Both the position numbers and the translations under genes were made by a program. From assembly GCA_934699305.1 (NCBI GenBank), contig CAKUWM010000060.1:1-11958 (forward strand): DNA of 11,958 nt, written 5' to 3'. Each line of letters starts with the position of its first letter. Position 1 is the first letter of the stretch. Of the stretch, positions 1 to 7,489 are shown in pieces. The notes beneath the pieces were generated by a model that did not search any database, was not told the DNA's origin, and was given only the letters and a program-made list of their open reading frames with translations. The stretch comes from an uncultured Saprospiraceae bacterium (lineage in GTDB: Bacteria; Bacteroidota; Bacteroidia; Chitinophagales; Saprospiraceae).

Positions 1-66
1 ATTACGAAGCCTTTATCGATTCAAAATTTTCAAATGCGGAATATGGGATAAACAAATGCCAATATA

Positions 67-100
67 ATATATTCATTTTATTATTAAAATATAAATATAT
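67..100 (-). terminator. Weak AT-only hairpin downstream of recO
   Basis: Bases 75-80 (ATTTTA) pair with 85-90 around a 4-base loop, and 67-73 pair with 94-100 after a small internal loop, giving about 13 A-T pairs. It lies 44 bases beyond the recO stop codon on the minus strand and could mark the end of that transcript. It has no G-C pair and sits in DNA so AT-rich that chance pairing is likely, so this is a weak call. The rest of bases 1-143 shows no recognisable gene. Confidence 0.2.
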
Positions 101-143
101 TGTATATGTGTATGTTATTTGTAATAAATGTATTATATTTAAA

Positions 144-872
144 TTAATCAAAAACACTTTTTAAGACCTCTAAGCTATTTATATCTTGGAATGAGGATAT
201 TTGAGTTTTTAAATATTCTAATAGTTTACTAAGAATCGTATTTTTTTCCGTTCTTGAAATAAGGAGACTTGACACTTGTCGAATTTCAAGCGATTCGATT
301 TCAAACAGCATATTTAATTCTTCTTTATTGAAGTATAAATGATGTTGTGGCTTTTTATTTCCCATACGCTGCAAAACTATATCAAAATAATTACCGGATT
401 CGATAGGATGTCTTAGAATCGATATCCCTTGGATTTGTTGTAGTTGAAGTAAGTACCATATATGCAGTGACCAGTTGTCATCGTGGTTTTCCAAATCTAT
501 CAGGATATTGAGTAAAATTAAGTATTCTTCATCATGATTTTCATATTTGTTCAGCACCTTTCTCGTCAGTTCTGTGAGAAACATACACATTGTAATTTTG
601 CGGATGTCCTTGTATAAGGAATTCCAAATGGTATTTACCTTTATTTCTTTTAATTGGTAAAGATCAGCATTTTCTTTTAAGTAGAAGTCAATATCAACCG
701 ATGCGGCTAATTGGATTGAAGAGGGAGACGTTTTACTTTTTGCTTTACGAACACTTTGAATAATAAATGATTTCAAACCGTGCTGAGAAGTGAGGATATC
801 CAATATGAGTGAAGATTCCCCATATTTAAAGCTTCGGACGATGATGCCCTTTTCCTTTTGCAACTTACTCAT
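144..872 (-). CDS. recO: DNA repair protein RecO
   Basis: RecO is the cytoplasmic recombination mediator that, with RecR, loads RecA onto SSB-coated single-stranded DNA and anneals strands. The 242-residue length is normal. Residues 1-80 form the OB-fold: it opens with the typical start (EKGIIVRSFKYGESSLILDILT) and closes with the YQLKEIKV strand seen in Bacteroidota RecO. A helical domain follows (IRKITMCMFLTELTRKVL, 90-107), and the C-terminus ends in the family-like SLEVLKSVFD. There is a single cysteine (Cys96), so the four-cysteine zinc site of some RecO proteins is absent. The ATG at 870-872 gives the expected family N-terminus. It is the last gene of a three-gene minus-strand unit, 12 bases after the 99-residue gene. 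Identification rests on motif recognition and is quite secure. Confidence 0.93.
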   Translation of the reverse strand: MSKLQKEKGIIVRSFKYGESSLILDILTSQHGLKSFIIQSVRKAKSKTSPSSIQLAASVDIDFYLKENADLYQLKEIKVNTIWNSLYKDIRKITMCMFLTELTRKVLNKYENHDEEYLILLNILIDLENHDDNWSLHIWYLLQLQQIQGISILRHPIESGNYFDIVLQRMGNKKPQHHLYFNKEELNMLFEIESLEIRQVSSLLISRTEKNTILSKLLEYLKTQISSFQDINSLEVLKSVFD

Positions 873-884
873 TGAAAAAAGATT

Positions 885-1184
885 TCAATTTTTTTTTCGA
901 GGGGAATATTCCAATCTGGTTTTAATCCTCTGTTGTTGCCTTTTCAGGATTAGGCGTGCCAGCCCACGATGAGGAGCTTCAATACTGAGAGGTGATAAAG
1001 CTTTTTTAATTTTTGATTCATCTACATCCAAGCGATATAAATAGCTGAAAAGTAGTTCGGGGTTTTCATTTAGCATTTTATCTACCGTAATGCTGATATT
1101 CTCTACAGCTTGTTCAAAGGTTACTTCATTATCTAAATTGGCATCATCCTCATTGATAATCATTAATGAATTTAAGTCATCCAT
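885..1184 (-). CDS. Small uncharacterised protein between GH3 enzyme and recO
   Basis: I do not recognise a named family. The 99-residue product has an acidic first third (eight Asp/Glu in residues 2-21), a predicted helical core containing ELLFSYLYRLDVDESKIKKAL (about 43-63), and a strongly basic tail (ARLILKRQQQRIKTR, then RKKN). No signal peptide or membrane segment is visible, so it should be cytoplasmic. Small proteins with a similar YLYRLDV...LA.LI..RQ pattern seem familiar from Bacteroidota, but I cannot name one. It is real: 6 bases separate it from the GH3-family gene upstream and 12 from recO downstream, all on one strand, with strong helix-forming coding composition. The charge polarity suggests a nucleic-acid or protein adaptor, which is inference only. 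Nine consecutive A residues immediately precede its stop codon. Confidence 0.75.
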   Translation of the reverse strand: MDDLNSLMIINEDDANLDNEVTFEQAVENISITVDKMLNENPELLFSYLYRLDVDESKIKKALSPLSIEAPHRGLARLILKRQQQRIKTRLEYSPRKKN

Positions 1185-1190
1185 AATTAA

Positions 1191-2726
1191 TTATCTTGAG
1201 GTTTTGACAACAAAATCAGCACATTCTAAGAGGTCATCTATATAATTCCTATGATTGGCAAGGCGGGGAATTTTATTTTGCCCGCCCAATTTATTTTTTA
1301 ATTGCAACCAGCGATGAAAGGTGCCCTTTGGCACAATAGTAATCTTTAAACGTAAGAGTGCTATATCATACGATCTTTTGGCATCATAATCACTGTTGAG
1401 TTGTCTCAGATTTTTATCCAACAAAGCTGTGAAAGCATCGATATCATTGGGTAATCGATTGAATTCTATGATCCATTCGTGCCCCCCTTTAGAAGAAGTG
1501 GTTAAGAAAACCGGTCCGACAGAATAGTTTTCAATGGAGGCATTGAATGTGGTACAAGTCATAGATATAGCTTTATCCGTATTATCTACCATCACCTCTT
1601 CTCCAAAGATATTGATATATTGCTGTGTTCTCCCCTTAATTTTAAATTTAAATGGACGGACAGAAGTAAATTCAATGACGTCTCCAACTAAATAACGTGA
1701 TAACCCATTGTTAGAAGTAATTAACAACGCATAAGGTTGTCCTATCTGAACATCTTTCAAGCCGATAGCAATAGGTGAGGATACTTCCCATTGACTGATA
1801 GGGAGGAATTCATAAAATACACTGTTGTTGACCAGCAATAACATGCTGTCGTCTTCATTGTATTGCTGAATGCCGAAAAAGCCTTCACTGGCATTGTAAA
1901 TTTCCTGATATATAAAATCTTTCGATGGAACAAGTTCTTTAAACTGGTCAATATATGGGCCAAACCCCACACCACCGTGTAGATAGCCTTCCAGGTTAGG
2001 CCATATTTCCAGTAAGTTTTTTTTGTTATATTTTTTGAGTAATTCTCTAAAGGTAACCAGCAACCAGGTAGGGACACCGCCAAACATGGCCACATCCTGA
2101 GTTCCAACCTGCTCTGTTATCCTCTTTATTTTTTCATCCCAATCAGAAAGCATGGCTGTTTCAATATCAGGTGTATAAAAAGACCTGCCTATAGAAGGCA
2201 TGTTCTTTGTCATGATGGCCGAAATGTCGCCTATAATTGCTTTGGGATAATCGGGAAGGTGGGTTAACGAGCCGCTTATAAGTAACGATTTCCTGTGAAA
2301 TAGTTGTGCATCCGGCTTTTTCTGATAAAATAATGAGAGGCTATCCCAGGCACTCTTGATATGATTTTTGTATAAATTGGTTCTTGTAACCGGGATAAAT
2401 TTGCTTTTATCACTGGTCGTACCTGATGACTTCGAGAAAAAACGGACACTCCCACCGATTAAGACATCACTCTCTCCCTTCATCATCCTTTCAATGAAAG
2501 GTTTGAGATCTTCGTAATTGACTACCGGATAGGCTCTTCGATAATCTACCTGATTTTTAACATGCCTTATATCATGCTTTTTGCCATATTTTGTGTTTTT
2601 AAAATTGGTGATTAGTTTTTGGAATACCTTTTCTTGAGCCTCAAAGGGCGATTCAATAGAGTTTTTAAGCATACGATGACAATATGCCAAATATGTCTTT
2701 ACGGTTCTATTTAGTAATTTTGACAT
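1191..2726 (-). CDS. GH3 auxin-responsive promoter family protein (acyl-acid amido synthetase-like)
   Basis: This is a bacterial member of the GH3 branch of the adenylate-forming ANL superfamily. Plant members adenylate a carboxylic acid and join it to an amino acid; the substrate of Bacteroidota members is not known to me. Counting from the upstream ATG at 2822, the motifs in order are the ATP loop KSSGTTS (131-137), YNASEG (309-314), YLVGD (377-381), the hinge-like IKGRTQQYINIFGEEV (395-410) and a C-terminal LGGQNKIPRL (512-521) whose Lys may be the catalytic lysine. All expected blocks are intact. I start it at the ATG at 2724-2726 (511 residues): family N-termini align there, and a TATATTTG promoter element lies inside the longer reading frame. 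The longer start at 2822 (543 residues) has a GAGAGG-like ribosome site and cannot be excluded. No signal peptide is seen. Confidence 0.88.
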   Translation of the reverse strand: MSKLLNRTVKTYLAYCHRMLKNSIESPFEAQEKVFQKLITNFKNTKYGKKHDIRHVKNQVDYRRAYPVVNYEDLKPFIERMMKGESDVLIGGSVRFFSKSSGTTSDKSKFIPVTRTNLYKNHIKSAWDSLSLFYQKKPDAQLFHRKSLLISGSLTHLPDYPKAIIGDISAIMTKNMPSIGRSFYTPDIETAMLSDWDEKIKRITEQVGTQDVAMFGGVPTWLLVTFRELLKKYNKKNLLEIWPNLEGYLHGGVGFGPYIDQFKELVPSKDFIYQEIYNASEGFFGIQQYNEDDSMLLLVNNSVFYEFLPISQWEVSSPIAIGLKDVQIGQPYALLITSNNGLSRYLVGDVIEFTSVRPFKFKIKGRTQQYINIFGEEVMVDNTDKAISMTCTTFNASIENYSVGPVFLTTSSKGGHEWIIEFNRLPNDIDAFTALLDKNLRQLNSDYDAKRSYDIALLRLKITIVPKGTFHRWLQLKNKLGGQNKIPRLANHRNYIDDLLECADFVVKTSR

Positions 2727-2749
2727 AAGGTAAATATTCCAAACCGCCT

Positions 2750-2757
2750 CAAATATA
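2750..2757 (-). promoter_or_regulatory. Putative -7 promoter element of the GH3-recO unit
   Basis: Read on the minus strand the bases are TATATTTG, an exact match to the Bacteroidota -7 consensus TAnnTTTG. Its final G lies 24 bases before the ATG at 2726, nearly the same spacing as at pyrG and rbfA. No TTG at the expected -33 distance is evident. Confidence 0.5.
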
Positions 2758-3101
2758 AGTCTTTTTGAAAAAAAAAGATGACTTTTTAAAGTGTGTATAA
2801 CAAATTTCCCTAAAGACTTCATTATTTTTCCTCTCTAATTCCCCTAAGGTGGGAGAGCCAAATAATGAAGTCATTCATTCCATAGAGTAAATCAATCTAT
2901 TAAAGAGTCTGACTTAGTGTTGGATGTCACAGTCTGATAAAACCAATAAAAAAGGATTGTTGATAGTAAATTTAAAAAAATATTGTACGAGAATTACAAA
3001 GATGATTATAAACTTCAGTCCCAAAATGGTTTTATTGAAGTTGGGAAAATGCATCTCAAATAAAATATGTGTTTAATAGGTCGATTCTCATAAATTTAGT
3101 A

Positions 3102-3110
3102 TAGCTTTGC
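3102..3110 (+). promoter_or_regulatory. Putative -7 promoter element of pyrG
   Basis: TAGCTTTGC matches the Bacteroidota -7 consensus TAnnTTTG exactly and adds the often conserved following C. The G at 3109 is 23 bases before the pyrG ATG, predicting an mRNA leader under 20 bases with no Shine-Dalgarno sequence. No clear -33 TTG is present at the usual spacing. Confidence 0.6.
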
Positions 3111-3131
3111 AGTCCGTAACGACAACTGATC

Positions 3132-4772
3132 ATGCAGACCAAATTTATTTTTGTTACGGGTGGAGTAACATCATCGCTCGGTAAAGGAATTATTTCCGCT
3201 TCATTGGCTAAATTGCTTAAAGCACGAAGTCTTCGGGTAACTATCCAAAAATTTGACCCTTATATCAATGTCGATCCCGGTACACTGAATCCGTATGAAC
3301 ATGGCGAATGCTTTGTTACGGACGATGGCGCTGAGACAGACTTAGATTTAGGACATTATGAGAGGTTTCTCAATATTCGTACCAGTCAGGCTAATAATGT
3401 CACTACCGGTCGAATATATCAAACTGTCATAAAACAAGAACGTGCCGGCAAGTATTTGGGCAAGACTGTTCAGGTTATTCCACATATTACAGACGAAATC
3501 AAACGGCGCATAAGACTCTTAGGTGAAACAGGTGACTATGATGTGGTTATTACGGAGTTGGGTGGCACCGTCGGAGATATTGAATCTTTGCCGTATATCG
3601 AATCATTGCGACAACTGCGATGGGAGCTCGGAAGTCAAAATACGATGGTCATTCATTTGACATTACTCCCTTTTTTAAGTGCAGCTCAAGAATTAAAAAC
3701 AAAGCCTACCCAGCATTCTGTTAAAGAGCTTCAATCGCTCGGTATCCAGCCGGATATTCTGGTGTGCAGGACAGAAAAGCCGATTACCGCAGAAATAAAA
3801 CAAAAGCTCGCCCTCTTCTGTAATGTCGAACCGGGGTCGGTTATTGAATCAATCGATGCCTCCTCCATCTATGAAGTTCCTCTTTTAATGGAAAAAGAAG
3901 GTCTGGATAAGCTAGTGCTTAAAAAATTTAAGTTTAGCGAGAACGTTGAACCGGATTTGGAAAAGTGGAAGCAATTTTTATCCAAATTGAAATATCCAAA
4001 GAAAGAGGTTAATATTGCCTTAGTGGGTAAATATATAGAATTAAAAGATGCATATAAATCAATATACGAGGCGTTTATACATGCGGGATCTGCCAATGAA
4101 TGCAAAGTAAATGTTCATGCAATCCATTCTGAAGATCTGATTGACAGTGATGTATGCCATGAAGTATTTAAAAATATCGATGGTGTTTTAGTTGCTCCCG
4201 GATTTGGACTTAGAGGCATAGAAGGTAAATTGAATGCCATTCAATATGTACGTGAGAATGATATTCCTTTTTTTGGAATTTGTCTTGGAATGCAGTGTGC
4301 TGTAGTGGAATTTGCTCGCAATGTTGCCGGGATAGAGGATGCAGCATCTACCGAAGTGAATCCCAAGACTCCATCTCCGGTGATTACTCTAATGCAAGAT
4401 CAACTAAATGTAAAGAAAAAGGGCGGCACGATGCGATTGGGTTCATACACTTGTAAGTTGCAAAGCTTATCTCATGCAGAAAAAGCTTATCGGTTAGGTT
4501 TAATTGAAGAGCGCCATCGTCATCGATGGGAATTTAATAATGAGTTTCGAGATAGATTAAGTGAGGCGGGACTTAAAATTACCGGTGTTAATCCTGATAA
4601 CGATTTGGTAGAGATTATTGAAATCGAGGATCACCCTTGGTTTGTTGGAGTTCAGTTTCATCCGGAACTTAAATCCACTGTTGAAATACCTCATCCATTG
4701 TTTGTTGCATTTGTCAATAAGGCGATAGAACATCAATCTGACAATATTAGTAGGAAAATCAATCACACTTGA
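3132..4772 (+). CDS. pyrG: CTP synthase
   Basis: PyrG converts UTP to CTP using ATP and ammonia released from glutamine, the last step of de novo pyrimidine nucleotide synthesis; it is cytoplasmic and tetrameric in known cases. The 546-residue length is standard. The N-terminal synthetase domain begins with FVTGGVTSSLGKGI (7-20) carrying the ATP loop, followed by DPYINVDPGTLNPYEHGE (42-59) and KTKPTQHSVKEL (189-200). The C-terminal class I glutamine amidotransferase domain has the nucleophile Cys384 in GICLGMQ (382-388) and the catalytic His510/Glu512 in FHPE. The oxyanion region reads APGFGLRG (355-362), as usual in Bacteroidota. The ATG at 3132 gives the family N-terminus and sits 23 bases after a -7 element. 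Its stop overlaps the start of the methyltransferase gene by 4 bases, making pyrG the first gene of a coupled operon. Confidence 0.97.
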   Translation: MQTKFIFVTGGVTSSLGKGIISASLAKLLKARSLRVTIQKFDPYINVDPGTLNPYEHGECFVTDDGAETDLDLGHYERFLNIRTSQANNVTTGRIYQTVIKQERAGKYLGKTVQVIPHITDEIKRRIRLLGETGDYDVVITELGGTVGDIESLPYIESLRQLRWELGSQNTMVIHLTLLPFLSAAQELKTKPTQHSVKELQSLGIQPDILVCRTEKPITAEIKQKLALFCNVEPGSVIESIDASSIYEVPLLMEKEGLDKLVLKKFKFSENVEPDLEKWKQFLSKLKYPKKEVNIALVGKYIELKDAYKSIYEAFIHAGSANECKVNVHAIHSEDLIDSDVCHEVFKNIDGVLVAPGFGLRGIEGKLNAIQYVRENDIPFFGICLGMQCAVVEFARNVAGIEDAASTEVNPKTPSPVITLMQDQLNVKKKGGTMRLGSYTCKLQSLSHAEKAYRLGLIEERHRHRWEFNNEFRDRLSEAGLKITGVNPDNDLVEIIEIEDHPWFVGVQFHPELKSTVEIPHPLFVAFVNKAIEHQSDNISRKINHT

Positions 4773-5305
4773 AACAAAAGAGCTACGACATCTTAGACAG
4801 GCCTTCATTAAGCACTTTTAAGGAAATGGAGAAGTTTCCTGTCAGGGTTGTGTTGGATAACCTTCGATCCGGCTTAAATGTAGGCTCTGCCTTTCGGACA
4901 AGTGACGCATTTGCCATTGAGGGGATAGAACTTTGTGGAATTAGTGCCACTCCACCCAATAAGGAGATTTTAAAAACGGCGTTGGGATCGACTGAATCAG
5001 TAGGATGGAGCCATAATCCATCAACTCAGGAATGTCTGAAGAAGTTGAAATCACAAGGTTATACCATTATTGCTATTGAAACAGCAACTGAATCCATATC
5101 TTTACAGGAAGTTAAATTTGACAAAGCTGAGAAATTGGCATTTGTTTTTGGGAATGAAGTTCACGGTATCAATGATGAAGTGATGATGTTTTGCGATAAA
5201 TCTTTAGAAATTCCACAATTGGGCACAAAGCATTCTTTCAATGTGTCCGTAAGTATCGGTATTGTATTATGGGAGTATATAAGACAAATGAAAGCCCATG
5301 GATAA
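4769..5305 (+). CDS. SpoU/TrmH-family RNA 2'-O-methyltransferase
   Basis: The 178-residue protein belongs to the SPOUT superfamily, which moves a methyl group from S-adenosylmethionine to a ribose 2'-OH of tRNA or rRNA in the cytoplasm through a knotted fold. The three SpoU motifs are present: NLRSGLNVGSAFRTSDAF (31-48) with the catalytic-type Arg43, FVFGNEVHGI (125-134), and LEIPQLGTKHSFNVSVSIGI (146-165). It is a short single-domain form without the N-terminal RNA-binding extension of RlmB, so the RNA target cannot be told. The start is the TTG at 4769, overlapping the pyrG stop as TTGA; the residues after it (YDILDRPSLSTFKEMEKFPVRVVLDN) fit related proteins, whereas the first ATG at 4826 would trim part of that. 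The gene ends inside the next gene (8-base overlap). Confidence 0.88.
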   Translation: MKQKSYDILDRPSLSTFKEMEKFPVRVVLDNLRSGLNVGSAFRTSDAFAIEGIELCGISATPPNKEILKTALGSTESVGWSHNPSTQECLKKLKSQGYTIIAIETATESISLQEVKFDKAEKLAFVFGNEVHGINDEVMMFCDKSLEIPQLGTKHSFNVSVSIGIVLWEYIRQMKAHG

Positions 5306-7031
5306 TACGAATGCTTTGCTTACTATAAAGGATTTAAATCTGATTTTCCGGAATGAAGACCGTATCAACCATGTTCTCAGAGGAGTAGATTTAGATATTA
5401 AGCAAGGTGAAATCGTTGGCTTGGTAGGCGAATCTGGAAGCGGAAAGTCGGTAACCGGACTGGCTTTGTGTGGTCTTTTGCCAAAAAAAAGTGCGCAATT
5501 AGGCGGATCAATATTGTTTCAACAAGGGGAAAAAGAAACAGAGTTGATCGGCTTAGCGGAAAAGTCTTATAACAACATACGAGGCCGTCAGATTTCAATG
5601 ATATTTCAAGAGCCGATGTCATCACTCAATCCTGTGTTGACATGCGGATTTCAGGTAGATGAGATGACTCGTTTGCATCTAAAGTATAGTAAGGTTCAAG
5701 CTAAGGCGAGAACTTTAGAATTATTTCATCAGGTTGGCATTCCGAATCCGGAAAGAATATATCAATCTTATCCACATCAAATTTCAGGAGGGCAGATTCA
5801 ACGGGTAATGATAGCAATGGCAATTAGTTGCAATCCAAAATTGTTGATAGCTGACGAGCCTACTACCGCACTTGATGTGACAATCCAGAAACGAATATTG
5901 GATTTACTAGTCAATATAAAAGATAAATTTGGTATTTCCATTTTATTTATTTCACATGATTTGGGTGTAATCAGAGGTTTGACCTCACGGGTGAATGTGA
6001 TGTATCGGGGAAAAATTGTTGAATCAGGCAATACAGATAGTGTGTTGAGTCACCCTGAACATTTATATACCAAAGGGCTCATTGCATGTAAGCCACCTTT
6101 AGCATACCGACCTGACCGCTTACCTGTTATTAGTGACTTTGTAGAAATAGAATGGAAAGAGAATGAATACCAATTTGTCCCGACTGATAAAGCTAAAACA
6201 AATAGAATCTCAGAAAAACCCCAAAATTCCAATAATGACGGCAATATCTTACTTCAAGTAGATAACCTTTCTGTTAAATATCCTGTCCATAAATCTTTCT
6301 GGGGTCGGACGACATCCTGGTTAAAAGCTGTTGATAACATTAGTTTTGATTTAAAAAAAGGTGAGACCTTAGGAATAGTAGGCGAATCGGGTTGTGGCAA
6401 ATCGACTATGGGTCGGACATTAGTTGGCCTTGAGATACCTGCATCCGGGAAAGCATTGTTTGACGGTAATAATATTTTCAAAAGAACTAAAAGTGAGGCA
6501 AAAGACGCTGCTCGTCAGATTCAGATTATTTTTCAAGATCCATATTCTTCTTTAAATCCCAAGATGAAAATCGGTGATGCAATAATAGAACCAATGATGG
6601 TTCACGGATTGTATCGTGATAAAAAGGGACGTAGAGAAAAGATGCTTTCATTGTTGGATCAGGTGGGACTTTTACCGGAGCATGCCAATAGGTATCCACA
6701 TGAATTTAGTGGGGGGCAAAGGCAGCGAATCAGCATCGCACGCGCATTGGGATTAGAACCTCAAATATTAATTTGCGATGAATCGGTTGCTGCACTTGAT
6801 GTTAGTGTGCAGTCCCAGGTATTAAATCTGTTGAAAGACTTACAAAAAACTTTGAATTTATCCATGATATTCATTACGCATGATATGTCTGTAGTCAATT
6901 ATATAGCCGATAGAGTATGTGTCATGCATAAAGGTAGATTTGTTGAGACAGGGACGACGAGCCAGGTTATTCATCATCCTATTGAATTATATACCAAAGA
7001 CCTGATTGATGCTATCCCTAAGTGGAGTTAA
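5298..7031 (+). CDS. Fused double ABC transporter ATPase, oligopeptide/dipeptide type
   Basis: The 577-residue protein carries two full nucleotide-binding domains of the Dpp/Opp class, like a DppD-DppF fusion (compare GsiA or YejF). It should power import of peptides or similar solutes through inner-membrane permeases. Domain 1: Walker A GESGSGKS (44-51), Q-loop Gln104, signature ISGGQ (162-166), Walker B LLIADEP (182-188), His220. Domain 2: Walker A GESGCGKS (362-369), Gln413, FSGGQ (470-474), Walker B ILICDES (490-496, Ser where Pro is usual), His528. Both retain catalytic residues. Each domain is followed by the HP-x-x-LYTK element (252-259; 560-567) typical of this class. Residues 280-318 form a polar linker. 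No permease or binding-protein gene is present in the window. Its ATG overlaps the methyltransferase stop (ATGGATAA), so it is co-expressed with pyrG; a functional link is not implied by the sequence. Confidence 0.93.
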   Translation: MDNTNALLTIKDLNLIFRNEDRINHVLRGVDLDIKQGEIVGLVGESGSGKSVTGLALCGLLPKKSAQLGGSILFQQGEKETELIGLAEKSYNNIRGRQISMIFQEPMSSLNPVLTCGFQVDEMTRLHLKYSKVQAKARTLELFHQVGIPNPERIYQSYPHQISGGQIQRVMIAMAISCNPKLLIADEPTTALDVTIQKRILDLLVNIKDKFGISILFISHDLGVIRGLTSRVNVMYRGKIVESGNTDSVLSHPEHLYTKGLIACKPPLAYRPDRLPVISDFVEIEWKENEYQFVPTDKAKTNRISEKPQNSNNDGNILLQVDNLSVKYPVHKSFWGRTTSWLKAVDNISFDLKKGETLGIVGESGCGKSTMGRTLVGLEIPASGKALFDGNNIFKRTKSEAKDAARQIQIIFQDPYSSLNPKMKIGDAIIEPMMVHGLYRDKKGRREKMLSLLDQVGLLPEHANRYPHEFSGGQRQRISIARALGLEPQILICDESVAALDVSVQSQVLNLLKDLQKTLNLSMIFITHDMSVVNYIADRVCVMHKGRFVETGTTSQVIHHPIELYTKDLIDAIPKWS

Positions 7032-7087
7032 AAACGTGCCGGTTCTTTTGTCAGATATGTAACTAAAATCATTCCTGATAAAAAGTG

Positions 7088-7095
7088 TATATTTG
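7088..7095 (+). promoter_or_regulatory. Putative -7 promoter element of rbfA
   Basis: TATATTTG matches the -7 consensus TAnnTTTG exactly. Its G is 23 bases before the ATG at 7118, the same distance as at pyrG. It overlaps an upstream in-frame GTG at 7085, arguing against that codon as the start. No -33 TTG is evident at the usual spacing. Confidence 0.55.
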
Positions 7096-7117
7096 TACAA
7101 CTATAAATGTTGGGATA

Positions 7118-7489
7118 ATGTCTGTTAGGAAATTGCAGGTAGCTGAGTTGCTACGAAGAAATATAAGCCTTGTCTTTCAGGCTGAAGGTCGATATATCTA
7201 TGGTTTGGAGCCGATGGTCACCGTGACGACGGTTCAAGTTACGCCTGACCTTGCACTCGCTAAGGTTTATTTAAGTGTATTTAATACCGATAATAAACAG
7301 GCAGTACTCCTTGAAATTAACACTGCTCTTCGTGAAATTAAAAGGAATCTTTATAATCGGATTAAAAAACACGTTAGAAGGATGCCTGAAGTAACATTCT
7401 ATTTGGATGATACGCTGGATGAATTTATGCGTGTAGATGAGATGATGCAAAGATTGAGGGATGATCATCAGATGGGTGAAGAGGAATAG
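7118..7489 (+). CDS. rbfA: 30S ribosome-binding factor RbfA
   Basis: RbfA is a small KH-fold protein that binds the immature 30S subunit and helps the 5' end of 16S rRNA mature, notably in the cold. The product has 123 residues, a usual length. It opens with the helical SVRKLQVAELLRRNISLVFQ, has the central strand-helix block VTPDLALAKVYLSVF (41-55), then REIKRNLYNRIKKHVRRMPEVTFYLDD (72-98) with the conserved R.PE..F..D pattern, and an acidic tail. I chose the ATG at 7118 because the family N-terminus begins there; the in-frame GTG at 7085 would add 11 residues lying across the promoter element. It is 86 bases after the ABC gene on the same strand and convergent with the next gene. Confidence 0.9.
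   Translation: MSVRKLQVAELLRRNISLVFQAEGRYIYGLEPMVTVTTVQVTPDLALAKVYLSVFNTDNKQAVLLEINTALREIKRNLYNRIKKHVRRMPEVTFYLDDTLDEFMRVDEMMQRLRDDHQMGEEE

Larger units (their letters stand above)
2727..3131. other. Divergent intergenic region between the GH3-family gene and pyrG
   Basis: These 405 bases hold the promoters of two divergent transcription units and no gene I can support. Besides the two -7 elements there is a 7-base inverted repeat, AACTTCA (3011-3017) with TGAAGTT (3036-3042), interleaved with a second one, TCCCAA (3019-3024) with TTGGGA (3041-3046). A direct repeat, AGTCTGA, occurs at 2906-2912 and 2931-2937, 25 bases apart. Either could be an operator for the pyrG side, but both are upstream of the predicted transcript start and could be chance. 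Confidence 0.5.

Noticed and set aside
3..164. Plus-strand open frame from the left edge (begins YEAFIDSK, 53 codons)
   Set aside because: After the first 20 residues it is an Ile/Tyr/Lys run made by AT-rich DNA and its end overlaps the recO 3' end; no family is recognisable.
1757..2107. A 116-residue frame on the same strand inside the GH3-family gene
   Set aside because: The GH3 frame contains intact conserved motifs across this stretch; the other frame has none.
2833..2858. Possible hairpin from CTCTC and GAGAG upstream of the GH3 gene
   Set aside because: The arms overlap with a competing TCCC/GGGA pairing and neither gives a long stem; no T-run follows.
6767..6800. Walker B of ABC domain 2 reads ICDES rather than the usual DEP, suggesting a dead domain
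   Set aside because: The catalytic Asp-Glu, Walker A, signature and His528 are intact, so only a non-catalytic Pro is replaced.
7085..7117. Eleven-residue N-terminal extension of RbfA from a GTG
   Set aside because: It overlaps the promoter-like TATATTTG and does not resemble RbfA N-termini, which begin at the ATG at 7118.
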